DNA of 64,000 nt from Bacillota bacterium (GCA_023414875.1 JAEZMV010000017.1:62001-126000); one strand, 5' to 3'; shown: positions 34,717-43,439, counted from the first letter of the stretch. Numbers and translations: made by a program. The notes: generated from the letters alone by a model not told the origin.

Positions 34717-36081
34717 TTATACTGTTTGCTGTAATATTTTTACAACTTCATTTTCTAAATCACATATTTTTAATAATGTATCTACATAAGGCTTTAGATT
34801 GTTTTTTTCGCTAAACATATCAAAAGCGGAGAAATCTTGGGGAATTATTTTGCTTAATTCAAAGCAAAGGGCAGTTATATCATCATATAGCTTTGCAAGG
34901 TCATTTCTTCCGTTTTCACGGAAAAAATTTGCTGCATATTGTCTGTCTAAATACTGTTTGTAGTTGCACATCAAATTAAGATACGGCTCAAAATTATCTG
35001 TCCATTCATATGTTAATAATGCATTTGCAAAAGCTTTATGTGCAGCAATCCCGTTGTACTGACCTGGAGCAAGATTTTCCTCCCAAATAAGACGCTTGAT
35101 AAGTTGCAGCGTTTCATAAAATATTACTTCTTTAGATGGTTGTTCAAGTTTTCCATCAATGATAAGATAGCGAACTTTATTCCATTGTTCATTATAACCA
35201 ATATGCCAATCAGATTTTCTGAAATAACCTGTATCGTCAGGAGCTTCGTTATGATCTTCATTAACGTTCATAAAAGGGTTATAGCCTAAAAGCACGTTTC
35301 CATCATTATCATAACCGGATATAATACAAGCGTCAGAACAATTTATTACTCCCTCAAGAGTTATAACTGGAACACCCTTATCAATACTGTCCATTATCAG
35401 TTTTTTGTCAAATTCATAATCACCTCTAACATGATGTGTTACCTTATAACCTAACATTTTAAAAGTATGTTCAATAATAATCGGTGCATTAATAACATGA
35501 TAATTGCTATGATTCCATTCCTGACTTGATGGCATACTGAAAGATGTTCGGAATGCGCTGCCGGATATTGCACAAACATAATCATAGTTCAATTTTTCGC
35601 CAATTCCGTTTAGCGCCGAAACAACACTGTTGACAAATTCGTTTTGACGATGGGTATCAGACCAATCTACTCTCATAAGATTAGGTATTAAGTTCCTCTT
35701 CATACAAAAACCTCCTATTAAACTAAAATTTATTGAGATAGGAGCGAATTTTTGAATTGCATTGAAATCGCTATGTTGGGAAGGAGAAACGCCGTATAAC
35801 CTCTTGAATGCCTTTGAAAATGCTTCAACCGTTTCATATTTATACTTGAATGCCGCTTCGGTTATTGAAAGTCTATTCAGTAATAGGTCGTCGCCAGCAC
35901 ATGTTAATCTCCGATAACGAACATACTCCATAACGGAATAGCCTGTAACAGCACTAAATAAATTTTGAAACGATGATGGGGCATAATGAATCGTTTCCCC
36001 TACAGATTCAATAGAAATATCCTCAAGTAGGTTTAATTCAATATAATCGATTGCTTCTTGAAGTTTCTCAATCCAATTCAT
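34717..36081 (-). CDS. AraC DNA-binding domain fused to a papain-like (BtrH-type) domain
   Basis: 454 aa. Residues 5-105 are an AraC-type HTH pair placed at the N-terminus ('ISIESVGETIHYAPSSFQNLF', 'ITEAAFKYKYETVEAFSKAFKRLYGVSPSQH'). The C-terminal 300 residues resemble the C39/BtrH-like papain fold, with 'GVPVITLEG', 'CSDACIISGYDNDGNVLLGYNPF' and a helical end. Sensing by an enzyme-like domain is likely. The ATG follows TTGGAG. It sits between scars 9 and 10. Confidence 0.75.
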   Translation of the reverse strand: MNWIEKLQEAIDYIELNLLEDISIESVGETIHYAPSSFQNLFSAVTGYSVMEYVRYRRLTCAGDDLLLNRLSITEAAFKYKYETVEAFSKAFKRLYGVSPSQHSDFNAIQKFAPISINFSLIGGFCMKRNLIPNLMRVDWSDTHRQNEFVNSVVSALNGIGEKLNYDYVCAISGSAFRTSFSMPSSQEWNHSNYHVINAPIIIEHTFKMLGYKVTHHVRGDYEFDKKLIMDSIDKGVPVITLEGVINCSDACIISGYDNDGNVLLGYNPFMNVNEDHNEAPDDTGYFRKSDWHIGYNEQWNKVRYLIIDGKLEQPSKEVIFYETLQLIKRLIWEENLAPGQYNGIAAHKAFANALLTYEWTDNFEPYLNLMCNYKQYLDRQYAANFFRENGRNDLAKLYDDITALCFELSKIIPQDFSAFDMFSEKNNLKPYVDTLLKICDLENEVVKILQQTV

Positions 36082-36257
36082 TTTTTTATCTCCAATCTCA
36101 GAATTAGTATAAAGGAAAACATGTAATTTTACTTGTTAGTTTATATGATGATTTGTCCATATGTAATTAGCAGCATATTAATAATTTCAAGTATGCATAA
36201 TTGTAAACAAATGCGTATTATCTTAAGCCGATTATTTGTATTTCCCATATGCGTTGT

Positions 36258-36460
36258 TTCATTTATCTGCTATTTCAAAAAGCTATCGTATCCATTTTCT
36301 ATGATATATTCCACGGCTTGATGATACTATTCAGTAAATTCCAATATTGCGTAGGTCACTAAATCTTTCGGCTTTCAACTACTTAGCCTATTATAACATT
36401 CTTTTAAATCTATGCCAACAAATTCCATTATACGTAGCAATTTGCTTTCTAATTGTCAGT
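36258..36460 (-). pseudogene. Decayed coding remnant
   Basis: On the minus strand one frame reads 'ESKLLRIMEFVGIDLKECYN', a stop, 'KPKDLVTYAILEFTE', a stop, and 'YHQAVEYIIENGYDSFLK'. Natural-looking peptide broken by two stops in one frame suggests an old pseudogene. Family not recognised. Confidence 0.3.
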
Positions 36461-36965
36461 ATATTATCAGAGTCCCGTATATTATAGAGTTCTTGGGACT
36501 TGAGCAAACATCAAATCTTTATGAAAAAGATCTTGAGCAGGGGTTGATCAATCATCTGTAAAATTTGATTTTAGAGTTTGGACGAGGTTTTTCCTATGTT
36601 GCTAGAAAAAAACGTATCACCTTCGATGGAGAGCATTATTACATTGATTTGGTATTCTATAACTACATTATAAAGTGCTTTGTAGTTATTGATTTGAAGA
36701 TAAGAAAACTAACTCATCAGGATATTGGGCAGACACAGATGTATGTGAATTACTACACTAGAGAGATGATGAAGGAGGGCGATAACTACCTATTGGTATC
36801 ATACTTTGTGCTGATATGAGTGAAGCTGTTGTCAAATATACATTGTCTGAAGACAACAATCAGATTTTTGCTTCGATATATAAACGATACATGCCGTCAG
36901 AGGAAGAATTAAAGCAAGAGCTAAAGAGAGAACAGCAGATACTTGAATTCGAACAAAAGTTATAA
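36460..36965 (+). pseudogene. YhcG-type (DUF1016) PD-(D/E)XK nuclease remnant
   Basis: Only the C-terminal nuclease part survives. 'PYIIEFLGLEQTSNLYEKDL', 'RKKRITFDGEHYYIDLVFYN' and 'KLTHQDIGQTQMYVNYYTRE' are the family's characteristic sequences. The N-terminal half is missing, a TAA interrupts the frame after LINHL near 36559, and a frameshift near 36805 separates the last 48 codons (SEAVVKYTLSEDNNQIFA). The family is linked to DNA restriction and repair. This copy is dead. Confidence 0.8.
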
Positions 36966-37279
36966 ATCTTCCTTAGTATTAGTGGATGTTATGACAAATA
37001 ATCCTAATTATCAACTTGACATTAGTCTAAAGATTATCTATAATACAATTCAAAATGAATAGAAAAAGCGATGAAGAGAGAGAGTAGGTATCTGAATACT
37101 TTACAGAGAGTTCTGGTAGCTGAGAAAGAACAGGGAATAAGATATTTAGGCATTATTGCTTATATTTTGGAAACAAAATCGAAAAAAGACTTGGAGCTGC
37201 GTACCGACTGCAATTTTGAGCCGTTATTTACTTCCGGTATTTGCCAACGTCTATTGTAAGCTCAATCATGGGCAATTCT

Positions 37280-37350
37280 GAGCGCGTACTAAGGTCCGGT
37301 GGACCTCGGTTCTGCGCGGACCGAAGCGGAACGGAGACATTCGAACCATA
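37280..37350 (-). repeat. tRNA-Gly 3'-end scar 10, with a GC-rich insert
   Basis: GAGCGCG, then the GC-rich insert (AAGGTCCGGTGGACC, CGGACCGAAGCGGAACG), then GAGACATTCGAACCATA. The right part continues straight into the left-end repeat at 37353. The stretch 36966-37279 holds no gene I can support. Confidence 0.65.
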
Positions 37351-37352
37351 GT

Positions 37353-37430
37353 CTTATCCTACAAATACTAAAAGAAAGGGGTTCCATCCACTTCTGATTT
37401 ATGTGCACATAATAGTACACATATTTTTTT
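37353..37430 (+). repeat. Element-1-type left-end repeat, copy 1
   Basis: The block starts TTATCCTACAAATACT, has GGGGTTCCATCCACTTC in the middle and ends with GTGCACATAATAGTACACATA. Near-identical copies lie at 41476-41553 and 42939-43016, each directly after a tRNA scar. The paired GTGCACATA-like repeats recur beside the integrase at 48523-48543. Confidence 0.8.
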
Positions 37431-37479
37431 TGGCTCAGTAATTCTATTTATATTTCAAATTTATGCTATGAATCGGAAA

Positions 37480-38205
37480 TTATTTCAATACCATTAATAC
37501 AAAACTGATTACTGAAAACAAGTTACAAAAACAGTGAAAAAATATACTTATATAAATATTCTTTTTCTTATAAGCTACATATGCAGCTGGTGCAAATGCT
37601 AATATACGAAATACATTATTGAAAGGTAACCAAAAATGGTACAGTGAAAATAAAATCGCTACTAGTATTGGCGTAAACGCACCCTGTTTTTCATAATGAG
37701 ATGTTAAATATCCTCTAAAAAACAATTCTTCTGTTATCGGTGCAACTAATACATTAAAAACACCATAATACATACAAGTGAAAATCAGTATTGGTTTAGA
37801 ATAAGATTTCAAATATTCAAAATTTGTCCAATCAAAACCTGTTGATAAATTATTAAGTACAGAAGCTCTCAATTCAGCAAAAATATAATTTTCAATAGGT
37901 GCAATGAATACTGAAAGCAGTCCTGCTATTCCAAATAACACAAATGCAATTATCATCGCTTGCCATATAGGCATCTTTTCCTGTCTCGTGAATGCACTTT
38001 TAAATGAATATGTACCATTTTCTTTTTTACTTGCAGATAAAATCACGCCCAACTCTATTGGCACTAATGTAACCGTTCCCAATATACAAAATAGTAATAG
38101 ATGTGGTATCTTGCAAAAATGTCCTAACAATAAATATGTCAGACTCAAAACTAATGTAGGTATAAAAATTCTTAACAAAAGTCCTTTTGCATCCATTTTA
38201 TTCAT
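37480..38205 (-). CDS. CPBP intramembrane metalloprotease
   Basis: 241 aa with eight predicted helices. The motifs EELFFRGY (near residue 160), FSLYHF and HCFCNL are those of CAAX-type CPBP proteases. It is longer than the copy at 31881. The ATG follows CGAGGT at 9 bp. It is the first gene on the left of a decayed element with a MerR gene behind it. Confidence 0.8.
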   Translation of the reverse strand: MNKMDAKGLLLRIFIPTLVLSLTYLLLGHFCKIPHLLLFCILGTVTLVPIELGVILSASKKENGTYSFKSAFTRQEKMPIWQAMIIAFVLFGIAGLLSVFIAPIENYIFAELRASVLNNLSTGFDWTNFEYLKSYSKPILIFTCMYYGVFNVLVAPITEELFFRGYLTSHYEKQGAFTPILVAILFSLYHFWLPFNNVFRILAFAPAAYVAYKKKNIYISIFFHCFCNLFSVISFVLMVLK

Positions 38206-38355
38206 CTTAAATATACCTCGTCAAATTCAATTTTATATGTAAATTATTAATTTATAGTACCATATTGAATAAAATAAATAAACAAAATGATCCAATAATC
38301 TGTGTACACCCTTTATCAATGTGTGTCTCACTACGTTCAATCGTCTGTATGAATT

Positions 38356-39231
38356 TTAGCTATTCAATTTTGCAAAATCAGGATATTCTGACAGCAGTCT
38401 TTCGTTTGCGACTTCCATTTGCTTAAGGTACTCCGCATAAGAAGTACTTAATTTTTTCATCGCAGGAATAAACACATTATAATAACCACTTGTACTATTA
38501 AACTCTTTAAGAAGTGTTTGAATTTTGAAAACTGGTGAATTTTCAAATTCCTCGGACTGCTTGTAAGCCAAGTATTGTTCTAACACTTCCTTGTTTTCAG
38601 ACAAGAATTTATCGGGATTTTCGATAGATTGTTTTGTATTCTCTATCATGTCACGAATTTTTTCCGTGCTAATATGTTTTGTGCTTTCGATGAAAAACGA
38701 TTGTAATTCTTCAGGGAAGTTCATAGATGGTACATTATCCAGAAATGTTATGATTTCTGCATACGCAGATTGCTGTTCAGTAGTAGTAATAGGTTCATTC
38801 AAAAATCGCGCAAAATGCAAGCAAATTAATCGACCATAATATCCTGGAAATGCTTCCAATAACTTTTCGGTTACAGTTGCACTTTGTTCAATAGCTTTCA
38901 ACTCCTCATTTATTTCAGCATAGCTTTGACTATAACAAAGCTTATCCAGAATAGATTTTTTCACCTGTTCCTTCTGCAGATTTAATACCTTTTGTACCGA
39001 TATCTTTTGCAATGTATTGTTTGTTTCATCAGCAAGTACCGCTTTAATTTCTTCTGTGTTAAGTCCAAGTTTACGGAAAACATAAATTCTCCTTAAACGT
39101 TCCACATCATTCTCGCTAAAATCTCTATATCCGTTATCCAATATAACGGGCATAACCAATTTTTGTTCCGTATAATATTCAATAGCTTTTTTCGTCAAAT
39201 TTGCAATCTTACTTGCTTCACTAATTAACAT
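38356..39231 (-). CDS. MerR-family transcriptional regulator
   Basis: 291 aa. The N-terminal MerR HTH is 'ISEASKIANLTKKAIEYYTE', with a long dimerisation helix and a 200-residue helical C-terminal domain of unknown ligand. The ATG at 39231 follows GAGGTGAT, which lies only a few bases after the predicted transcription start. It reads towards the CPBP gene, 150 bp away, and may regulate it. Confidence 0.8.
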   Translation of the reverse strand: MLISEASKIANLTKKAIEYYTEQKLVMPVILDNGYRDFSENDVERLRRIYVFRKLGLNTEEIKAVLADETNNTLQKISVQKVLNLQKEQVKKSILDKLCYSQSYAEINEELKAIEQSATVTEKLLEAFPGYYGRLICLHFARFLNEPITTTEQQSAYAEIITFLDNVPSMNFPEELQSFFIESTKHISTEKIRDMIENTKQSIENPDKFLSENKEVLEQYLAYKQSEEFENSPVFKIQTLLKEFNSTSGYYNVFIPAMKKLSTSYAEYLKQMEVANERLLSEYPDFAKLNS

Positions 39232-39249
39232 ATTTATCACCTCGAAAAA

Positions 39250-39280
39250 ATCATAAACTAACACCCAAGGTGATAGTCAA
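39250..39280 (-). promoter_or_regulatory. MerR-type promoter
   Basis: TTGACT (39280-39275), a 19-bp spacer and TATGAT (39255-39250), with the dyad CACCttgGGTG in the spacer. The leader is very short but includes the ribosome site. Confidence 0.75.
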
Positions 39281-39389
39281 TAGGTATTATAAAAAATAAT
39301 TATGACCACAACCGATTCTATCACACCAAAATCTTATCGCCTACCTCGAAACCCATAAAATGGGATATATGTAGAAGAGGGTACTCAAA

Positions 39390-40049
39390 TTACTCTTTAA
39401 TAAAATTCATTACGTCCATTTTCTCAAGTGTGTCAAACGTTATATTACCCTTCTGAATATAGTAAGGAGTATGACACTTCTCCCAATGTATACCTTTCGT
39501 TTTACAACTTCCTTTATATTTAAAACCGTATTCAGATATTTCATCAATTATCTTTATAGAAGTATATTTTTTCTTGTTTCCTTGTTTGTCTCTCCAGTTT
39601 GACAGATGGAATGGCAAAATAGAAAGACAACCACCAGTTTTTATAATTCTTTGAGCTTCCCGAAATAACATATATTTCATTTCGCCATTTCCACCATGTA
39701 AATTATCGTACAGAAGCATTAAGTCAATGGATTGGGGCTGAAATTCCTGTAAATTATCAGCATTTTTATTTATGAGTTTAATATTGTTAATTCCACGGTT
39801 TTCTATTTTTTCTGATACTTCATTCTGACATACAGTATTTCCATCGATTCCATATACGGTTCCTTCAGGAAAGGTATATGAAGCAGCAAACAAATATTGA
39901 CCGAATCCATATCCGAAATCAAGAATCAAAGGTGAATTATTCCCGTTAAGTGGCATCTCTTCAAAAAATCTTTTACCTTCTGTTTTTTCCCATAGTGCTA
40001 TATCATCATACAAATGTTCATTTGTATTAGTATATTTGATTTCCCCCAT
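39390..40049 (-). CDS. Class I SAM-dependent methyltransferase
   Basis: 219 aa. SAM-binding motif I is ILDFGYGFGQYLF (about 42-54), followed by the acidic GTVYGIDGN and a motif IV-like SIDLMLLYDNLH. The first glycine motif is GYGFG instead of GxGxG. The ATG follows AAGGAG. The acceptor is unknown; small-molecule or tRNA-type substrates are both possible. Confidence 0.75.
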   Translation of the reverse strand: MGEIKYTNTNEHLYDDIALWEKTEGKRFFEEMPLNGNNSPLILDFGYGFGQYLFAASYTFPEGTVYGIDGNTVCQNEVSEKIENRGINNIKLINKNADNLQEFQPQSIDLMLLYDNLHGGNGEMKYMLFREAQRIIKTGGCLSILPFHLSNWRDKQGNKKKYTSIKIIDEISEYGFKYKGSCKTKGIHWEKCHTPYYIQKGNITFDTLEKMDVMNFIKE

Positions 40050-40121
40050 CTTTCTCCTTCTTCGTTATAAGTGGATATTTTCTCATTGTCACTTGAGTTA
40101 ATCAATACTCATTACCTTATT

Positions 40122-41087
40122 TTAATTTGTCATATTCCACTGATAGCCATCCTTGCAGGTGATTATCAGATTATAGTACATGCTATTCTTTTCCATATTA
40201 AACTCCAGTTCAGGATATTCAGATTTATAGTCTATCCTGTGAGTATAATTATAATATGCTATTTTGTCATTTACTTCTTCAGGCTTATACCCAATGGATT
40301 TTCCAAAGTCCTCCATACTCATGCTCAAGTCGATCCGACCTGAAGTAATGGCTTCGATGTACTGATCTGTCAAGCCACTGTTATCGCCAGATAAAATACT
40401 GTCTGTAATATCAATCGTGTCAATTGTTTTACCCTCATACAAAACCTCAAGCAGTACTTTATCTAAACCAAAGTCATCCATTCCAAAGTCATTAACAGAA
40501 AATGAAAAATCAAAGATAATCCACTCATTGCTACTACTTGAACCGGAATTGTTCATTTGAACTCTCATCCCATAGAACTCATCATAAAGACATATGTACT
40601 GTTTATCAATATTTAGTAATACCTCTCCCCCACCGTTAACTCTTTCTATTACATCATATTGATAGTTCTTATTCAGATCCAATTCAACGCTTGTATAATA
40701 TGACAGGCCTTCTTTTTTCGCCAATTCGATCTCCTTTACTATTTTTTTATCTATTTCACTGTAGGCCACATATATTTTAGAATTTGGGCTTACAGCCTTG
40801 AGGTTTATCGTAAGATCCAAAGTAGCCTTGCTGTTTACAGTATCAATATTTGCATATTTGTATACAGCCGTATCTACCAAATTATCTCTCTCATCCAATG
40901 CACTTTGTATTCGGTCTGAGATGTCGCCTTCCAAATAGGATATCGAATTGTTTATATTGTTTAATTGATTGACCAGTATATCATTTTTGGCATTCAGATT
41001 TTTTGTGAGAGATATGCCGAAGTAACATATTAAAATTGCATTTATAATCAAAAGCACAATTACTGCCTTTTGTTTGTCTTCTCTCAT
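40122..41087 (-). CDS. Membrane-anchored protein of unknown function
   Basis: 321 aa. One N-terminal transmembrane helix (8-26), then a predicted coiled coil (about 33-70, 'ILVNQLNNINNSISYLEG') and a large outside region rich in beta strands. No known motif. The ATG follows GGGAGG. The nearest gene in the same direction is the methyltransferase 72 bp downstream, so they may share a transcript. Confidence 0.55.
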   Translation of the reverse strand: MREDKQKAVIVLLIINAILICYFGISLTKNLNAKNDILVNQLNNINNSISYLEGDISDRIQSALDERDNLVDTAVYKYANIDTVNSKATLDLTINLKAVSPNSKIYVAYSEIDKKIVKEIELAKKEGLSYYTSVELDLNKNYQYDVIERVNGGGEVLLNIDKQYICLYDEFYGMRVQMNNSGSSSSNEWIIFDFSFSVNDFGMDDFGLDKVLLEVLYEGKTIDTIDITDSILSGDNSGLTDQYIEAITSGRIDLSMSMEDFGKSIGYKPEEVNDKIAYYNYTHRIDYKSEYPELEFNMEKNSMYYNLIITCKDGYQWNMTN

Positions 41088-41213
41088 GCACGATTACCTC
41101 CCTATTATTGATTTTTGTTGTAACTTTGTTCGCTTCTTAATACAATAGCAAATTAACAAATATATTATATTATAAATTTTTCCTATTATCCACCACTAAT
41201 TGGAATATATATG

Positions 41214-41320
41214 TCGCGGACCGAAGCGGAGCGGACTCTCGAGGTCTGCAGTGCAGACCTTCACCCGCGCCTCCTCGCAACGTCTTTGCTCCGTAAAGTA
41301 CACTTCGCAAAGCCGTCTGA
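41214..41320 (-). repeat. Scar 11: partial GC-rich insert and CTTTGC hairpin
   Basis: It contains the end of the GC-rich insert (CGCGGACCGAAGCGGAGCGGA), a hairpin AGGTCTGCAGTGCAGACCT, then CCGCGCCTCCTCGCAACG and the hairpin CTTTGC-GCAAAG (41284-41313). The last two also occur at 42775-42822 and 54019-54066. Confidence 0.6.
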
Positions 41321-41400
41321 AGAACAAGAATTCGGCGTGAGAGCCTCCGTCCTCATTCTTCCGAATGCTCGGTCTGTATGAGTTCGAATCTGATCTAGTA
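41321..41400. repeat. tRNA-adjacent repeat, copy 2
   Basis: Same block as 8954-9034 (AGAACAAGAAT at the start, GTTCGAATCTGATCTAG at the end), here directly before a tRNA-type terminator. Confidence 0.7.
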
Positions 41401-41404
41401 TTTG

Positions 41405-41448
41405 AACATGAAAAAGGTCCATCTTATCAGATGAACCTTATTCATGTT
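41405..41448 (-). terminator. tRNA-type terminator attached to scar 12
   Basis: AACATGAAAAAGGTCCATCT pairs with AGATGAACCTTATTCATGTT. It differs from the terminator of tRNA-Gly copy 1 at one base, so scar 12 probably derives from that tRNA context. Confidence 0.8.
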
Positions 41449-41470
41449 AAGCGCGAGACGGGATTCGAAC
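41448..41470 (-). repeat. tRNA-Gly 3'-end scar 12
   Basis: TTAAGCGCGAGACGGGATTC and GAAC are identical to the tRNA-Gly end for 21 nt after the TTAA, then diverge into CATAATCC and the left-end repeat. Confidence 0.85.
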
Positions 41471-41475
41471 CATAA

Positions 41476-41553
41476 TCCTATCCTACAAATACTGAAAAGA
41501 AAGGGGTTCCATCCACTTCTGATTTATATGCACATAATAGTGCACATATTTTT
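41476..41553 (+). repeat. Element-1-type left-end repeat, copy 2
   Basis: Same block as 37353-37430, with GCACATAATAGTGCACATA at its end. It marks the left end of a relative of element 1 that keeps only the HAD gene. Confidence 0.8.
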
Positions 41554-41605
41554 ATGTATGAATTTTCAATGGCTTTTCAAAGCCATTACTGCAAATAGGA
41601 ATATG

Positions 41606-42280
41606 TCAGTCTATATAGTTTAACAATTTATCAAATTTATAAATATGATAATCAGCATGTTTCTCGATTATTTCTTTTTGAATTTCTGACTTACGTTCTA
41701 AAAACTCTGTAAACACTGTTTTCATTCCGGCATTTTTAGCACCCCATAGTTCATTTGAGCCACCGTCGCCAACAAAAATACTATCCTCTGGCATAATCCC
41801 TAATTTATTGATTGCCAAATTATATATTTCTATATCTGGTTTTAACATACCAACATTACATGAAAATATGGTTATATCGAAAATTTTTGATAACGTAGAT
41901 TCGCCCCAATGCTTAGAATCAATCAAGTCAGCATTACTTATAAGACCAATCTTAATACCCTTTTCATGAATTTGTCTAAGTGTATCAAGTATAGTATCAT
42001 CAACGGATAATAATGCTCTTTTCATTCGCTCTTCGCGTCGTTCAAGTATTTCTTGTTTTTCACTTTCGTTTAATTGATATGGCATGATATCTACAATTTT
42101 ATCAATTATTTCTCTCTCAGTTTGCACATTTCCCAAAGCTCTTTCGCGATATAAGTGATTATCTTCAGCATACTTTTCCCATTCCATTGCTGAAATCCCT
42201 AAGACATCATATTCGTTTTTATCTGAGTACTTCGGATAAATCAACGTAAAAAACAAATCAAAAAATATAGCTTTGACCAT
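41606..42280 (-). CDS. HAD-family hydrolase with altered motif I
   Basis: 224 aa. HAD motif I reads FFDLFFTL, so the second Asp of DxDxT is Phe, which should impair phosphatase activity. Motif II is IGLISN, motif III lies in MLKPD, and motif IV is VGDGGSNEL. A helical cap lies between residues 15 and 85. The ATG at 42280 has GGAGG 8 bp upstream; another ATG 6 bp earlier is too close to it. It is the only gene between scars 12 and 13-14. Confidence 0.8.
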   Translation of the reverse strand: MVKAIFFDLFFTLIYPKYSDKNEYDVLGISAMEWEKYAEDNHLYRERALGNVQTEREIIDKIVDIMPYQLNESEKQEILERREERMKRALLSVDDTILDTLRQIHEKGIKIGLISNADLIDSKHWGESTLSKIFDITIFSCNVGMLKPDIEIYNLAINKLGIMPEDSIFVGDGGSNELWGAKNAGMKTVFTEFLERKSEIQKEIIEKHADYHIYKFDKLLNYID

Positions 42281-42606
42281 CTTCATAACCTCCTAAATTC
42301 TCTGTAATTCGAACTGCAACTTTCCGATAAAAGCATTTATATATGTAAACTATTAAATCATAATATCATATTGATAATAATAATCAAATAAAATTTTCCA
42401 ATAATCTGTGTACACCATTTATCAATTTGTATCTCCTACACTTCCTATAATTTTGTATACTTTCTTCTATATTAAAATTAATTTAATTCTTTTGTGTAAT
42501 CTTAGTAAGCAACTGAATAGAAGAGATGCTACATTGTTAAGCATAAAAGATAATGAGATACGCAATATATTTAAAATCCTCTATGATGAGGTGGAATCGA
42601 AACAAC

Positions 42607-42680
42607 GAAGCTCCATGCTACGCTTGATCCTTCGTTATTTTGATGTGAGGATGATGCAAAAGCGTCGCAGACCCCTTCGC
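42607..42680. repeat. oriT-region repeat, copy 2 (truncated)
   Basis: It keeps GATCCTTCGTTATTTTGATGTG and GATGATGCAAAAGCGTCGC, then stops at GACCCC and joins a tRNA-type terminator half. The nic-site half seen at 45813-45842 is missing. Confidence 0.65.
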
Positions 42681-42697
42681 ATAAGTTCTTTTCTTTT

Positions 42698-42822
42698 TAA
42701 GCGCGAGACGGCGCACGAGGTCCGGTGGACCTCGGTTCTGCGCGGACCGAAGCGGAGCGGAGACATTCGAACCCGCGCCTCCTCGCAACGTCTTTGCTCC
42801 GTAAAGTACACTTCGCAAAGCC
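42698..42822 (-). repeat. tRNA-Gly 3'-end scar 13, with GC-rich insert and CTTTGC hairpin
   Basis: TTAAGCGCGAGAC, then the GC-rich insert (GGTCCGGTGGACC, GCGCGGACCGAAGCGGAGCG), then GAGACATTCGAACCCGCG, CCTCCTCGCAACG and the CTTTGC/GCAAAG hairpin. This is the most complete copy of the compound repeat. Confidence 0.75.
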
Positions 42823-42862
42823 GAATGCTCAGTCTGTATGAGTTCGAAATCTTTCTTTCAAT

Positions 42863-42911
42863 GTCATAAAAAAACAGGTATCAGCTTTACTGATACCTGT
42901 TTTTTTATGAC
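42863..42911 (-). terminator. Perfect terminator attached to scar 14
   Basis: A 22-bp perfect stem, GTCATAAAAAAACAGGTATC and its complement, with long T-runs on both strands, abuts the tRNA scar. Confidence 0.9.
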
Positions 42912-42933
42912 AGCGCGAGACGGGATTCGAACC
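42911..42933 (-). repeat. tRNA-Gly 3'-end scar 14, left end of element 1
   Basis: CAGCGCGAGACGGGATTCGA and ACC are identical to the tRNA end for 21 nt, then diverge. The left-end repeat follows. Confidence 0.85.
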
Positions 42934-42938
42934 ATAAT

Positions 42939-43016
42939 CCAATCCTACAAATACTGAAAAGAAAGGGGTTCCATCCACTTCTGATTTATGTGCACATAAT
43001 AGTGCACATATTTTCT
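42939..43016 (+). repeat. Element-1 left-end repeat, copy 3
   Basis: Same block as 37353-37430, ending GTGCACATAATAGTGCACATA. The paired GTGCACATA repeats match those at 48523-48543 near the integrase, as arm-type sites of one integrase would. Confidence 0.85.
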
Positions 43017-43073
43017 TATATTACTTGCTATATTACTTAACTATAAAACAAAAAGGTGAGTCATTGACTCACC

Positions 43074-43439
43074 TTAAACCAAATATCCTTGCTCAATAAG
43101 ATATCTTTGTGAATTTGTTAATACTGAATATGACATGTAAAAACTATTTCTTTTTAGAAAATTTGATACTTCATCTCTAATAGTATCATTCGTATCTAAA
43201 GTAATATAACTAAAAGTATTTGTTACAAAGTTTTTATCAAAAAATACTTTAGCAAATCTTTCACTAGTATTCCCGGTTGAAAGTAGAAAATCAAAAAGAA
43301 CATATCCTGATATAGTATACTTTTCATTTAATTGTTTTGTTAAAAAATCAATATCTTTTAGTGGGTCGTAGTAAGATGTGGGAAAAATGATGCACATATA
43401 TAATTTATCGTTACATGGTAATATTTCATATATACTCAT
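43074..43439 (-). CDS. rnlB: RnlB-type antitoxin
   Basis: 121 aa, the size of E. coli RnlB (about 123). The central 'GYVLFDFLLSTGNTSERF' matches the conserved GEILFDLLCANG region of RnlB as I remember it, and the C-terminal 'SVLTNSQRYLIEQGYL' corresponds to its final helix. RnlB neutralises RnlA when RNase HI is present. The ATG follows AAGGAGG. It is the third gene of the operon, 54 bp after rnlA. Assignment rests on this pattern and on its place next to RnlA. Confidence 0.8.
   Translation of the reverse strand: MSIYEILPCNDKLYMCIIFPTSYYDPLKDIDFLTKQLNEKYTISGYVLFDFLLSTGNTSERFAKVFFDKNFVTNTFSYITLDTNDTIRDEVSNFLKRNSFYMSYSVLTNSQRYLIEQGYLV

Noticed and set aside
36133..36321. A 62-codon plus-strand frame rich in hydrophobic residues
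   Set aside because: It lies opposite a more convincing decayed minus-strand frame and has no ribosome site.
37071..37259. A 62-codon plus-strand frame
   Set aside because: No ribosome site, no recognisable family, and it lies in decayed DNA next to a scar.
42408..42869. A 153-codon plus-strand frame
   Set aside because: It spans the oriT repeat, the tRNA scar and the GC-rich insert, so the frame is accidental.
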